Positions 1 to 10,160 of a stretch of 64,000 nt of DNA are shown here, piece by piece (position 1 is the first letter of the stretch; the number at the start of each line of letters is the position of its first letter). The notes below the pieces were generated by a model, which was not told the DNA's origin, ran no database searches, and saw only the letters and a program-made list of their open reading frames with translations. The position numbers and the translations under genes are program-made. Origin of the DNA: Pristionchus mayeri (lineage: Eukaryota; Nematoda; Chromadorea; Rhabditida; Neodiplogasteridae); NCBI GenBank assembly GCA_036245805.1, contig BTRK01000002.1, forward strand, positions 30,447,151 through 30,511,150, written 5' to 3'.

Positions 1-349
1 ACTCGCCGTTTCAACTAACCTACCGTAATACTTTTCCATTTGTTTGCTCGCGTGTCATAGCATCTTACCACGATTGTTAGCATACGGTACTCCGTTTGCG
101 ACGCATCATTTGTCATTCGTGTTTCACTCACTTCTGGTATCGATCGTCGTCGAGGGATGCTGTTTTATGCTGCTCTTCTTTTATAAATAATAATTATTAT
201 CTTTTCTGACATTCAAGGGTTTTGCAAGGGATTTCAAGTAGGATTATGCACGTAGTCGTATAGTGCGTTCCTGCGTTAACCTTCTTGTCTTCCGTTCGGC
301 ATTTCTCCTTGTCTACTTTCCATTTTACCTGGTTTCCTTTTTGTTGTCT

Positions 350-656
350 TAGTGCACTGACTGTGGCAGCAGTGTGTTTTAGTAACTGTGGCAGTTACTC
401 ACTAGTTGTGGCAACTAGTGGAGTCGTTGTGGCAACGACTGGGCATTCCTTACTGAGTGGCTCAGTGAGGGGTGTGTTCCTTGCACTGACTGTGGCAGCA
501 GTGTGTTTTAGTAACTGTGGCAGTTACTCACTAGTTGTGTCAACTAGTGGAGTCGTTGTGGCAACGACTGGCATTTCTTACTGAGTGGCTCAGTAAGGGG
601 TGTGTTACTTGCGCTCTGTGCAGGCATTAGGTTCTCAACTCGTGGCGAGTAAGAAG
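350..656. repeat. Array of 11 short hairpins with constant GTGGC loop
   Basis: Two tandem copies (about 129 bp, starting near 353 and 482) each hold five different inverted repeats, all with the same 5-nt centre GTGGC. Copy 1 hairpins lie at 355-374, 381-399, 400-420, 422-440 and 448-470. Copy 2 hairpins lie at 484-503, 510-528, 529-549, 551-569 and 576-598. An eleventh, unrelated stem (632-655) has the same loop. Stems are 7-9 bp (for example AGTCGTT/AACGACT, CACTAGTT/AACTAGTG). The fifth stem differs between copies by changes that remain G-T pairs. One copy-2 loop reads GTGTC. A 99-codon frame crosses the array, but it is low-complexity and is not called as a gene. Confidence 0.85.
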
Positions 657-1251
657 GGACACCTAGAAACCTGGTATAGAGTACACAATCGTGCTATAAC
701 CTCCTCTGAAATCAATTAGAGAATCAATTATTATCAATTTGGTGACCACTTTCTGAAATACGGATTGGAGATCAACTGTGCGGAAGTTAGTAATCTCACA
801 TTCATATTAATGCAAATCATCATTTAGTCGATAGGATCCTGACGTTGAGGGTGTCGAAAATGAAGCATCTTGGTATCACACGTTACAAGATCACGTCTGA
901 TTCTTGTTTGGTTGCACGCAGATGCCTTATCTCTTCTTGTTCAAAAGTTTAGTTTGCGGCAACATTATCGAGAGTCACTATTTCGTAATCACGGCGAATA
1001 TCTGGCGAAGTTATATTTTTGAAAAATAATACATTTTGACGTGAGAAAATGGATAGCTTTTTCGGGTCATAGCTGGATATTGCTTGGTGGATATATTGTT
1101 TGGCTAGACCAGAACAGACTGGTTTGCCGGTAATTAAGAGTAATTAAGAGAGAATAATTCCAAGTGGGATAGGGCTCGTAGACGGTATCGGTAACTCCTC
1201 CTCCGTCAGAAAGAGATAGGCAAAATGCTCCTACCCCGTAAATGCAATTAA
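657..1251. other. Intergenic, no recognised gene
   Basis: I see no repeat family or splice-supported gene here. A 30-codon ATG frame (860-952, plus strand, rich in Cys/Ser/Arg) exists, but nothing supports its expression. Confidence 0.4.
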
Positions 1252-1582
1252 AGAAGGAGTGTCAGCAAAGTTGAACTTTTAACGCTGAAATAAGCATGGC
1301 CTAGCTTTTCATAACTACGAGAGATTCACTAGTTGGCAGAGTGCCATAGGCGCTGATAGTCCTTGATAGGGAAGGGGAGTGCGGTAATTTAAATATCTTG
1401 AGAATTTGTCAAAAACTGGTGGGAATCGAACCCACGACCTTCCGATCACAAGACGGTTGCTCTACCACTGAGCCAAGAACAGATGGTTGTTAACCGTCCG
1501 AGCCTGGGCTATGATCTTTGGAGGGTGGGCTAGGCCATGGTTACGACAGAGTCAAAAGTTCAACTTTGCTGACACTCCTTAT
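1252..1582. mobile_element. TTAA-flanked MITE with 27-bp perfect TIRs
   Basis: A perfect 27-bp inverted repeat (1254-1280 and 1554-1580) bounds a 331-bp element. TTAA lies immediately outside each end (1248-1251 and 1583-1586), as expected of a 4-bp target duplication. The ends start A[G/T]AAGGAGTGTCAG, similar to the TTAA MITE at 49497-49740. The interior carries a decayed tRNA. No transposase is present, so mobility would depend on a helper in trans. Confidence 0.75.
1411..1482 (-). pseudogene. tRNA-Thr(TGT)-like pseudogene inside the MITE
   Basis: On the minus strand the D arm (TGGCTCAGTGGTAGAGC) and T arm (GTGGGTTCGATTCCCAC) are perfect, so both pol III internal boxes survive. The loop CTTGTGA offers anticodon TGT. 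The anticodon stem has mismatches at both ends and the acceptor halves (CTGTTCT against CAGTTTT) do not pair, so it cannot be a working tRNA. Confidence 0.7.
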
Positions 1583-1947
1583 TTAAACTGCTATTTCCAG
1601 TGCTCTGTTCTCATTGTCTTTCACAACTTTACTTTTTTTTGAATCTGGCCTATTATAGCAGTGTTCACCCGCGTGACCAGTCTCAATGGCTAAATGTACC
1701 TGCACATTTATCTGCAACTTTTTTTTTCCATCTGTATTCCTGAGGCCCCCTCCCCGAAATCCGGTTTGTCGGCCGAATCAGGACAGAAACAGCGATTTGT
1801 CGATCAAACGGTACAGAGCCGATATGGCATACTAATTTTGGCACCAACACAGGAGTAGTAAACAAATAGTTAAATAATTGTTCTATTTTTATCGAAATTT
1901 ATATTTTTTACATTTTTGTCCTTGTATGAGTCATTGAGAGTGTATAC

Positions 1948-3997
1948 CTCAAGTATGTTCATTCGCGCCGGAAAGTATCCGCACGATTTGAAGTTTTGCC
2001 ATAACTTTTGTTCTAGATTAGATCTAATTCCGAAATTTTGCAGATATGTAGCAAATTCATCGAGGATTACGAAACATATATTTCGGTTCCACAAACATTT
2101 TTTTTAAAGATTGCATAGTGATGACGAAATCGAATATCACTTTTTCAAACATGCATTATTCTTACATAGATTTTTTCCAGCTGGCCAAACTTTCTGACGT
2201 TGGAGATAGGACCGAGGCCTAACCAGAATAAATTGTTGAAGTTGCTGCTCAGTCGCACATTCGCTGTAGCCGTCCTGCAAAAACGGGGTCTAAAATTCTG
2301 AACTCTGCTTCCAGAGTAGTTAGAGACCCGTTCAAAGCGTCAAAATGATTGCTATCGTTAATGCAGATGGTTCTGAGAATATGAAAACAATATCTCATAA
2401 TTTGCCCTCAGGGCATGAACAAATCACTTTTTCACATGCGCGCTTTTTGGAGGTTCATAACTTTTCGGGAAATGCATATTAAAATCTGACTTTTGCTTAG
2501 TCATGCTCACAATGTCCTAGATATATTATTTCCAACTTTTTAGAGTGTTTGGATATCTTTCCTGGCCGCGGCGATCGTCTTTCGGAGGCACTCGGAGGCG
2601 ATCGTCTTTCGGAGGGTCTTTCGTCTTTCGGAGTCCCCGATCCGCTATTTTCGTCAGCACTCAATCTCCAACTTTACCCAAAGTTAATAAAACATTCCAA
2701 AAAGTTGGAAATCAGTTCTCCAGAACATGTTGGACTTGTACACACAATAACAAATGGTTTCCTTAACTTTTCCACAAACTTTTTTTCGGAGGGCCATGTA
2801 CTCAGGGCCATGGTGCACCTCCGAAAGACGATCGCCGCGGCCAGCAAAGATATCCAAACACTCTAAAAAGTTGGAACTCGTATATCTAGGACATTGTGAG
2901 CATGACTAAGCAAATATCAGATTTTAATATGCATTTCCCGAAAAGTTATGAACTTCCAAAAAGTGCCCATGTGAAAAAGTGATTTTTTCATGCCCTGAGG
3001 GCAAATTATGAGATATTGTTTTCTCATTATCTGACTTTTGCTTAGTCATGCTCACAATGTCCTAGATATATTATTTCCAACTTTTTAGAGTGTTTGGATA
3101 TCTTTCCTGGCCGCGGCGATCGTCTTTCGGAGGCACTCGGAGGCGATCGTCTTTCGGAGGGTCTTTCGTCTTTCGGAGTCCCCGATCCGCTATTTTCGTC
3201 AGCACTCAATCTCCAACTTTACCCAAAGTTAATAAAACATTCCAAAAAGTTGGAAATCAGTTCTCCAGAACATGTTGGACTTGTACACACAATAACAAAT
3301 GGTTTCCTTAACTTTTCCACAAACTTTTTTTCGGAGGGCCATGTACTCAGGGCCATGGTGCACCTCCGAAAGACGATCGCCGCGGCCAGCAAAGATATCC
3401 AAACACTCTAAAAAGTTGGAACTCGTATATCTAGGACATTGTGAGCATGACTAAGCAAATATCAGATTTTAATATGCATTTCCCGAAAAGTTATGAACTT
3501 CCAAAAAGTGCCCATGTGAAAAAGTGATTTTTTCATGCCCTGAGGGCAAATTATGAGATATTGTTTTCTCATTCTCAGAATCATCTGCATTAACGATGGC
3601 AATCATTTTGACGCTTTGAACGGGTCTCTAACTACTCTGGAAGCAGAGTTCAGAATTTTAGACCCCGTTTTTGCAGGACGGCTACAGCGAATGTGCGACT
3701 GAGCAGCAACTTCAAAAATTTATTCTGGTTAGGCCTCGGTCCTATCTCCAACGTCAGAAAGTTTGGCCAGCTGGAAAAAATCTATGTAAGAATAATGCAT
3801 GTTTGAAAAAGTGATATTCGATTTCGTCATCACTATGCAATCTTAAAAAATGTTTGTGGAACCGAAATATGTGTAATCCTCGATGAATTTGCTACATACA
3901 TGCAAAATTTCGGAATTAGATCTAATCTAGAACAAAAGTTATGGCAAAACTTCATATCGTACGGATACTTTCCGGCGCGACTGTATTACTCGAAATT
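1948..3997. mobile_element. 2 kb foldback element with long inverted arms
   Basis: Sequence from about 1960 to 2480 returns inverted at about 3540 to 3983 with only scattered mismatches. Shared segments include the GCGCCGGAAAGTAT ends and a stretch reading CTATCTCCAACGTCAG near 3745, opposite 2200. The centre is itself palindromic and duplicated in tandem. Short frames inside (for example 2549-2866, repeated at 3094-3411) are identical by duplication and look non-coding. Related fragments lie at 35384-35600 and 62290-62975. Confidence 0.85.
2484..3573. repeat. Tandem duplication of a 545-bp palindromic core
   Basis: Two direct copies, 2484-3028 and 3029-3573, appear identical. Each copy is a palindrome whose two halves carry TTGGATATCTTTCCTGGCCG and its complement and close on a GC-rich GATCGTCTTTCGGAGG segment. 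Identity implies a recent duplication or gene conversion. Confidence 0.85.
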
Positions 3998-4079
3998 TGT
4001 TATGCAAGATAAGCACTGTTTCTTGCAGCATAAATTTTACATAGTGGTGATTTCCATATTTTATCATTGTATTTTTCAG

Positions 4080-4150
4080 ATCATCCTGTCCATATCGGTC
4101 TACGTTACGCAGAAGAATACGGTGAGAAAAATGAGAATGATGGCGGGTAG
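4080..4150 (+). pseudogene. Last-exon fragment of an unrecognised gene
   Basis: A strong acceptor (TGTATTTTTCAG) precedes a 22-codon frame that reads HPVHIGLRYAEEYGEKN and ends at a TAG. The same stretch, with the frame disrupted, flanks both arms of the 6.2 kb palindrome near 29140 and 34975. I read it as an exon relic spread with a repeat. Its function is unknown. Confidence 0.4.
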
Positions 4151-4345
4151 CTGCGAGTAGTTTACATAATTAATCGTTGCAGAAATTGATGTACATTTTG
4201 ATTTGATATTATTCACTCTTCTCAGCCCTTTTACGGTACGATATCTAACTCCTTTATTAGACAAATATTATGTGCTACAATACTTCAGCTACCAGAACCA
4301 AGTCTCATCAAGGGACTAGACGACCATTAAATGTAATACTAACAA
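4151..4345. repeat. Dispersed module shared with the ends of the 6.2 kb palindrome
   Basis: About 190 bp (oligo TTTACATAATTAATCGTTGC through CATCAAGGGACTAGACGACC) is about 90 percent identical to 28950-29125 (inverted) and 34998-35173. It directly follows the exon relic at 4080. Confidence 0.75.
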
Positions 4346-4385
4346 GGAAAGGCCGCGAGGGTAAGGTGGAGTTTTTGAACGAGAC

Positions 4386-4687
4386 CTAGCGGGATCGAAA
4401 GAGGATCAAATTCTTAGAACTTCTATGTTTTTCACATCTGCTGAGGGTGTTTAGTTTATTTGTTAAAAGATCGGCAGACTCTTCATTGACAACTCAACGA
4501 CAGAGCAGAGGATATTCTAGCAGTGAAGCATATCGAATCCGGTCAATTTTAGTAGAGTTTCCCAAGAAGTAGATCGCATATGTTTCACCTCTAGCGTTTA
4601 TCACTGAGAAAAGTGTGATCTGAGATTCTGCAGGATCTAAAAAGAAACAATTGACTTCTAATCCTTGGAATGTATCTTTTGGATTAT
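4386..4687 (-). pseudogene. Gene fragment with one internal stop
   Basis: A minus-strand acceptor (CTAAATTTCAG) is followed by 100 codons of well-composed frame, including FFLDPAESQITLFSVINARG and YAIYFLGNSTKIDRIRYASL, with a single internal TGA at 4494-4496 and a final TAG. A second partial copy (5788-5877) has AGA at the TGA position, so the stop looks like a point mutation. I recognise no family. Confidence 0.4.
4451..4538. repeat. Direct repeat, copy 1
   Basis: About 88 bp (TTAGTTTATTTGTTAAAAGA through GAAGCATATCGAAT) recurs at 5788-5877 with a few differences, bracketing about 1.25 kb. It overlaps the pseudogene frame, so this is a partial duplication rather than clear LTRs. Confidence 0.75.
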
Positions 4688-5261
4688 CTGAAATTTAGAA
4701 AATCATTTCAGAGCACATATCACGCCTCTCATGAGGGAATCGAGTTGAGCATGGGAATCGTGAAATGAGTTCTAACCGGTTTTGGCCGCCCTGAGGTATC
4801 CCTGAGTGACCTCCGAAGTCTCATTGTTCAGACTTCATTTTGGAGCTCCCTACGTAGGGTCGGATTCCGGCACCTCCCTCTTTGAGAGCAGGTGTCTTGG
4901 TCACGGTGATCGATATAGTACAAATGACCTCTGAGTGACCCCAACTCATTTTTTCGAGCTCTATCGATCTATGTCGATCATTATGTCTGAAAGTTCATTT
5001 TAACGTCAGTACATTGTAAGTCGATTTTCTCAAAAATGTAGAAAAAGAAGCAGCTCAAATTTGAACAGTATATGCAGCTCAGCGAGAGCTTTCGCATGAG
5101 GAGTTTGCGAAAGAAATGCGGCTACTCACGAGACGAATCTATTATACAAAAATGAGATATCGGTGAAGTCAGAAAGTGATTCCTCCCACTTCAACCCGAA
5201 AAGTGTATTTGCAAGTTCAGGGAAATCAGCTGTACGAAAATCAAAAGACTACACTATGATA

Positions 5262-5426
5262 AGTCGAACGAAAGTGGAAACTAGCGAGGATCTACGCGAA
5301 GCTAAATGAGATTGCGCTATGACACTTCGTGAACCCCTCCGGGAAACGGTAAACGCGTTGACGAGAATTGAACCACCAACATTTGGTTTTCTAATCCATT
5401 GCTTTAGTAACTCGGCTTTGCAAATA
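5262..5426 (-). mobile_element. tRNA-derived SINE, copy A
   Basis: The minus strand starts with a Ser/Leu-tRNA-like head (AAGCCGAGTTACTAAAGC, later GGTGGTTCAATTCTCG). It continues into a body shared with 11828-11992 (CCGTTTCCCGGAGGGGTTCA against CCGTTCCTCGGAGAGTTCAA). The 3' end CGTAGATCCTCGCTAGTTTC matches the ends of the copies at 9862 and 11828. Confidence 0.65.
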
Positions 5427-5787
5427 GGCCAATATTTATTAGGTTTGCATAAGTTTCTTTCTTTTTTTTATTTTTCAAATTTATTTTGGCGTGCCCAGAC
5501 TCATGATTTTCTGAATGGCGGTAAATTATTACCATACAATTGATTTGGATCTACGCATCATCGTAAGAAGTTGATAAGTCTCAGAAAATTAACATCGGAA
5601 AAGGGGCATTTGTAGCATTTTGGGATAAATTCAGGTTATCGAATACTTGTGGGATTCTGATTCTGCCCAATTCAGGTATACTTGGGCAGGAGTTGGTTGT
5701 TCTACTAAGCACAAGAAATGTGATCTGCGGCCTGTGATCTGCTGCTCCAATGGTGGGTTTTTAGTTTATTTGTTGTTTATTTGTTAT

Positions 5788-5877
5788 TAGTTTATTTTTT
5801 GTTAAAAGATCGGCAGACTCTTCATTGACAACTCTACGACAGAGCAGAGGATATTCTAGCAGTGAAGCATATCGAAT
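5788..5877. repeat. Direct repeat, copy 2
   Basis: Partner of 4451-4538. It lacks the nonsense change seen in copy 1 and ends abruptly at unrelated sequence near 5878. Confidence 0.75.
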
Positions 5878-5997
5878 GAGGGACGGACAATCCGGCAACG
5901 GGACGCCCTTCGCTGGAGATTAGAGCTAGCCACTTGGGTGTTCTTTCAATCGATTTGAAAAAAAGGGGTGACAGACAGACAGACGTGACGATATACA

Positions 5998-6959
5998 ATA
6001 ATTAGTTAGTTTTTATTCTTATTCTTATTATTATTCTTATTCTTTATTCACCAACATTTACATGGTACGGGAGTAACGTGATGATTAGGTAAGGTGGTAT
6101 TTTGGCTCGGGCGAGTGGAATGGGGGGATGTGTGACAGTTCTGTGTTACATTTTTATATTAGAAGACTGCATTGTAAAAGATGGAGTTGTTTTTATGAGG
6201 TGTCGGTAAGGGGATCGGGGCATGGTTACTACTGAGTGGGGAAACGAGTTCCAGAGCGTTAGGGAACGAGATGCACATGATGAGAAAGAACTAGGCATTA
6301 CATACGGTACGGCGATGCGTAATTTATGAGAGGAACGGAGGCTACGAGTTAAAGGAGCGATCGTGTAGAGACAAGAGGTGTCGAGATGAACAAAGTCATG
6401 CAAAGAGTCGTATATAAAATACATGTCACTCAAGGATCGGCGATATTCAAGTGTCTCTAGTTGGAAATGTTTGAATCTATCAGTATATGAACGATAGGGC
6501 AATTTAGAGCGGAACAAAACACGTTTAGTGAATTCTCGTGGCACAGATTCTATTTGATTAACAAGACCAATCGATGTAGGGTTCCAGATAACGGTAGATG
6601 ACTCGAGAAGAGGACGAATATATATTTTGTACGCTTTCAATAAGATACCAGTGAAGTAGTGAGAAAAGAGCGCAGTAAGAGATTGCACCTAGATCTGGCC
6701 TTTCTAGTAATTTGATCAATGTGATATCCAAAATGTAAATTTCCTGTGAAGAAAATACCAAGGTCACGAACTTGTTCTTTTGGAGAGATGAAATTACCAT
6801 TTAGCATATATTTTGATCTCGTTTTAAGACGACCAAGATGAAGAACAAAACACTTGGGAGCGCTAATTGTCATATTCCACTTAGTTGCCCACTCTTCTAA
6901 ACTAGTAATAACTTGTTGGAGATCAGCACTATGGTCTTGCACCGTTGCGTATATTTTAA
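5998..6959 (-). pseudogene. LINE reverse transcriptase, 3' half (thumb/C-terminus and tail)
   Basis: On the minus strand, LKIYATVQDHSADLQQ, WATKWNMTISAPKC and VRDLGIFFTGNL follow the polymerase box. A shifted frame (6146-6688) gives AYKIYIRPLLESSTVIWNP and SRSLTLWNSF, the usual C-terminus of jockey/CR1-type non-LTR elements. The frames overlap at 6637-6688, so there is at least one frameshift. The 3' tail is a GAATAA-type repeat (about 6000-6050). It continues from 8517-9272; the foldback at 6960-8516 interrupts it. Confidence 0.85.
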
Positions 6960-8516
6960 GAGATGAATCACGAGAGAATCGACCACGCCGCGGCTGTAGG
7001 ATTCAAGTTTGTCCGATTCTTCTGTACATTTGGTTATGAGTACTTCAGATGACGCTCTTTCAAACTGCGTCGTCAGAATTTTGATAACGGTCGTCATCTT
7101 CGAGATTCGGAAGGCCAAACATGGCACTATCACTTTTCGACAGTCAAATCGCGCTCTTATAAATGATCATAAATCCATTTAAAATAAAGATAGAAGGCCG
7201 TTCTTTTTTTACAAAGAAAGCTACCATCATGTGCTACAACTTTTATGTTGACGTCATCATTCCTGGTCTTCATCGTGGTGCGGGGTGCTCGGGTGGACCA
7301 AAAGTGACGAAATTTTGGAAATCGGAAAAACTATCTGGGTTTTCATGCTTAAGTTATAGTAACTATACATGAATAACTTCTCGCCAAAAATGAAGGAAAT
7401 CGGAGTTGGAACATTTCTTCTGTTGAAACTGAGTCTCTGTATTTTCGTTGAAGCGGGCTACAGCCCCTAGAAGTTGGCCAAAACCGACTGGAGACGCATG
7501 CGAGCGAGCGCTAAAGAGATGGGGAGAGAGAGAAAGGTCAGGCGGCGAGAGCGCCAGACAGTTAGAGCACGCGCCCTCGGGGGATTCTAGCCCGCTTCTG
7601 GCCAACTTCCAGCGTCTGTAGCACGCTTCAACGAATATACAGAGACTAACTTTCAACAGAAGAAATGTTTAGCTCATCATGCCCTACATTTATAACCATA
7701 AGTCAAGTCTCTATGTCTATTTGTACCTGGGCTGTGCTTTTGCGCCTTTCCCTGGATTCCTCAGGCGAAATATCCTCTTTTCAGGAGCCCTTTTTCTTTG
7801 GGCTGTTTCATGGGATGTATATACATTGTTTGAAACCCATTTAGTGAATTGTGACCCATTTCACAAGTTGAATGGGGTCAAAATATCGATTTTCAAATTG
7901 TCGGTCCGATGGTCATTTGTGACCAATGGAAGTGTGAAACCATGGTGGGAATCAACTTATAATGTTGTTTTGGAAGCTTTTGAACAATTTTGAGCCCAAA
8001 CGAGGTCAATTGAAGATACGGAAGTACGGTAGCCCGACACCCATTTTGGGGTCGCCGCACAAAAGTGAGCCCTTTTTTTTGTTCCAACTCCGATTTCCTA
8101 CATTTTTGGCGAGAAGTTATTCATGTATAGTTACTACAACTTAAGCATGAAAACCCAGATAGTTTTTCCGATTTCCAAAATTTCGTCACTTTTGGTCCAC
8201 CCGACCACCCCGCACCACGATGAAGACCAGGAATGATGACGTCAACAAAAAAGTTGTAGCCCATGATGGTAGCTTTCTTTGTAAAAAGGACGGCCTTCTA
8301 TCTTTATTTTAAACGGATTTATTATCATTTAAAAGAGCGCGATTTGACTGTCGAAAAGTGATAGTGCCTAAAGTGATAGTGCCAAAATTCTGACGACGCA
8401 GTTTGAAAGAGCGTCATCTGAAGTACTCATAACCAAATTTACAGAGAAATCGGATAAACTTGAATCCTACCGCCGCTAACCCCCCTCAAGTGGTCGATTC
8501 TCTCGCAATTCGCCTC
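6960..8516. mobile_element. Foldback element, TTAA target duplication
   Basis: Long inverted arms run from 6960 inward and from 8516 inward, with ends starting GAG and containing CGAGAGAATCGACC. TTAA is duplicated at 6956-6959 and 8517-8520. Removing the element and one TTAA makes the host LINE frame run straight through its catalytic box (FADDLKIYATV), which proves the boundaries. Same family as 57809-59803, with a fragment at 47775-47965. Confidence 0.9.
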
Positions 8517-9272
8517 TTAAGGTCATCAGCGAAAATATTGCATTTTACCGTAGGGGGATGCACTTGCCTAGATCGTTAATGTATATAATCTATACCTATA
8601 TATAAAGCGCAGTGTCACGCCGTCTGTTCGGATTGCGAAATAAGGAGGGGAGGGATGGATGGCCTTAAAAGGACATCGGTCCACTACCGTATACCAATCA
8701 ATAATTAGCATTGGTCAGCTACCGTATGCAATCGATAATTAGCCACGGGTCACATATTATTCCATGGGTCAGATTTATGATTTTAATTTGAATTCCGCTA
8801 GGACGGGTAATTTGAATTTCGCTAGGACGGGCGCCCGCCGTAGGCGGGGGCAAATAAGGGCCCAATTGCTGAGCCCTGGGGGACTTCAGATATAATTGGA
8901 GAAGGAGGAGAGAGATAATTACCGACAAAGACACGTTGTGGCCTACCAAGGAGATATGACTCAAACCATTTCACAATGTGATTAGAAATACCCAGGGAGG
9001 CAAGCGTATGCATCATGAACCTTAAGTCAATTGAATCAAATGCCTTTTGATAGTCGAAAAAGATGGTATCTACTGATTTTTTGTGGGTCAAGGACTGAGC
9101 ATAGAAGGAGAGGGTTTTTACATAAGGAAGATGTGGTGCTTCTACATTTACGGAACCCAGCTTGGCGCGTATCAAGAAGAGAATGCGCATCTAAATAGGA
9201 TACTAATTCATTAATAAGATTTTTTTCAAATATCGCTATATTACCAGTAACCCGTAAGCCTTTTTGCTGGAG
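8517..9272 (-). pseudogene. LINE reverse transcriptase, 5' half (fingers/palm)
   Basis: Minus strand motifs in order: RVTGNIAIFEKNLINELVSY, then QAGFRKCRSTTSSL, FFDYQKAFDSIDL (first catalytic Asp), VPQGSAIGPL, then after a Helitron insertion IYINDLGKCIP and FADDLK (catalytic DD). A frameshift separates the last two. The same LINE continues at 5998-6959. It is 5'-truncated near 9272, before the usual RPISLT block. Confidence 0.85.
8589..8848 (+). mobile_element. Helitron-like non-autonomous element (5' end, 3' end eroded)
   Basis: It starts TCTATACCTATATATAAAGC after an A, the 5' signature shared with 60440-60624 and 56011-56119. It ends with a GC hairpin (CCCGCC GTA GGCGGG), but the final CTAG is missing. 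It sits inside the LINE between the GPL and YINDL motifs. Confidence 0.7.
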
Positions 9273-9861
9273 GGTTTGTGGAGGCATGGGAGTGGGGGCG
9301 CTGGGAGCGGCATCGGGGCACATGCCCATTAGGCACAAGTCTAGCTTTGGTCCCCTCGGCAAAATTTTAGGGACGCCCGCCCGAAAATGTGTATTTCTAC
9401 AGTATCCCGATCGGATGGACATTCTGCCACGCGAAAACCAATCCATACACTCGAGCTTTCCAAGCTGGTGCAGGTGGCCGTCGGCAATACAAGTCATTTC
9501 ATGTGTAAAAAGAACCGAGTGTATGGGCAAAGAAACGAGAAAAATACCAAAAAGTAGTGTCTGTACGTCCGACTGTCCGTGTCTCCGTGTTCATTTTGCT
9601 CCCTCCCGCAAAAACGTCATTTAGTTTCTAGGATTTTGCAGTGCCCTGGTCCTTATCCAGCCATCAGTAACAATTTACCTCGAAAATTAGGCAAAATTAC
9701 CACTACATTGCAAGGGAATGGCGATTTTAGCATTGGAGCGACCATTATTCGTTGGAGCGCATTCATGACTTTTCAAAAAAAAGCAGCAATTAAATTGTTT
9801 CTTTGGCAAATAATGACCGTACTAATATTTTAAAATTTTTGAATATATATTTGTATTTTTA
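9273..9861. other. Unassigned, repeat-like
   Basis: GC-richer DNA with CCGTCCGACTGTCCGTGTC runs that recall Helitron interiors. No gene, TIR pair or host exon was recognised. Confidence 0.35.
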
Positions 9862-10160
9862 TCATAGCCGAGTGGCTAAGGCGATGGACTGGCAAACCCA
9901 AAGTTGGGGGTTCAATGCCCGCGGCCGTAAAATCGTTTTGCCAAGCTTCGAGAAGCGTGTCCATCGTGGCTAAAATAATGTGTGATTACGGTAGGTCAGA
10001 ATTAGCGTTGGGTCAGATATTTTTCGCTGTGTCAAACATATGACTAAGATTTGTCAAACTGAATGGACTGTACCCGAGTCATGAGTCCGTTATTTTAAGC
10101 TCATAAAACTTAGCTGTTGCGTGCCTGTAACAGAACGTAGTTGCCCGCTAGTTTTTATAC
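9862..10160 (+). mobile_element. tRNA-derived SINE, copy B
   Basis: The Ser-tRNA-like head (ATAGCCGAGTGGCTAAGGCG, then GGGGGTTCAATGCCCGCGG) carries A and B boxes. It is followed by a body and the 3' end ACGTAGTTGCCCGCTAGTTT. The body is about 130 bp longer than in copies A and C, suggesting an insertion near 9970-10110. Confidence 0.65.

Noticed and set aside
285..584. 99-codon plus frame as a secreted or membrane protein
   Set aside because: It lies wholly within the hairpin array and its composition follows the repeats.
2545..3411. Repeated 105- and 73-codon frames as duplicated genes
   Set aside because: They cross the symmetric core of a foldback, have no domain, and are identical because the DNA is.
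4451..5877. LTR retrotransposon bounded by the direct repeats
   Set aside because: The repeats are only about 88 bp, no TG...CA ends, no primer site, and nothing retroviral between them.
6558..7372. Minor frames around 6558-7372 as genes
   Set aside because: They are shadows of the LINE on other frames and of the foldback arm.
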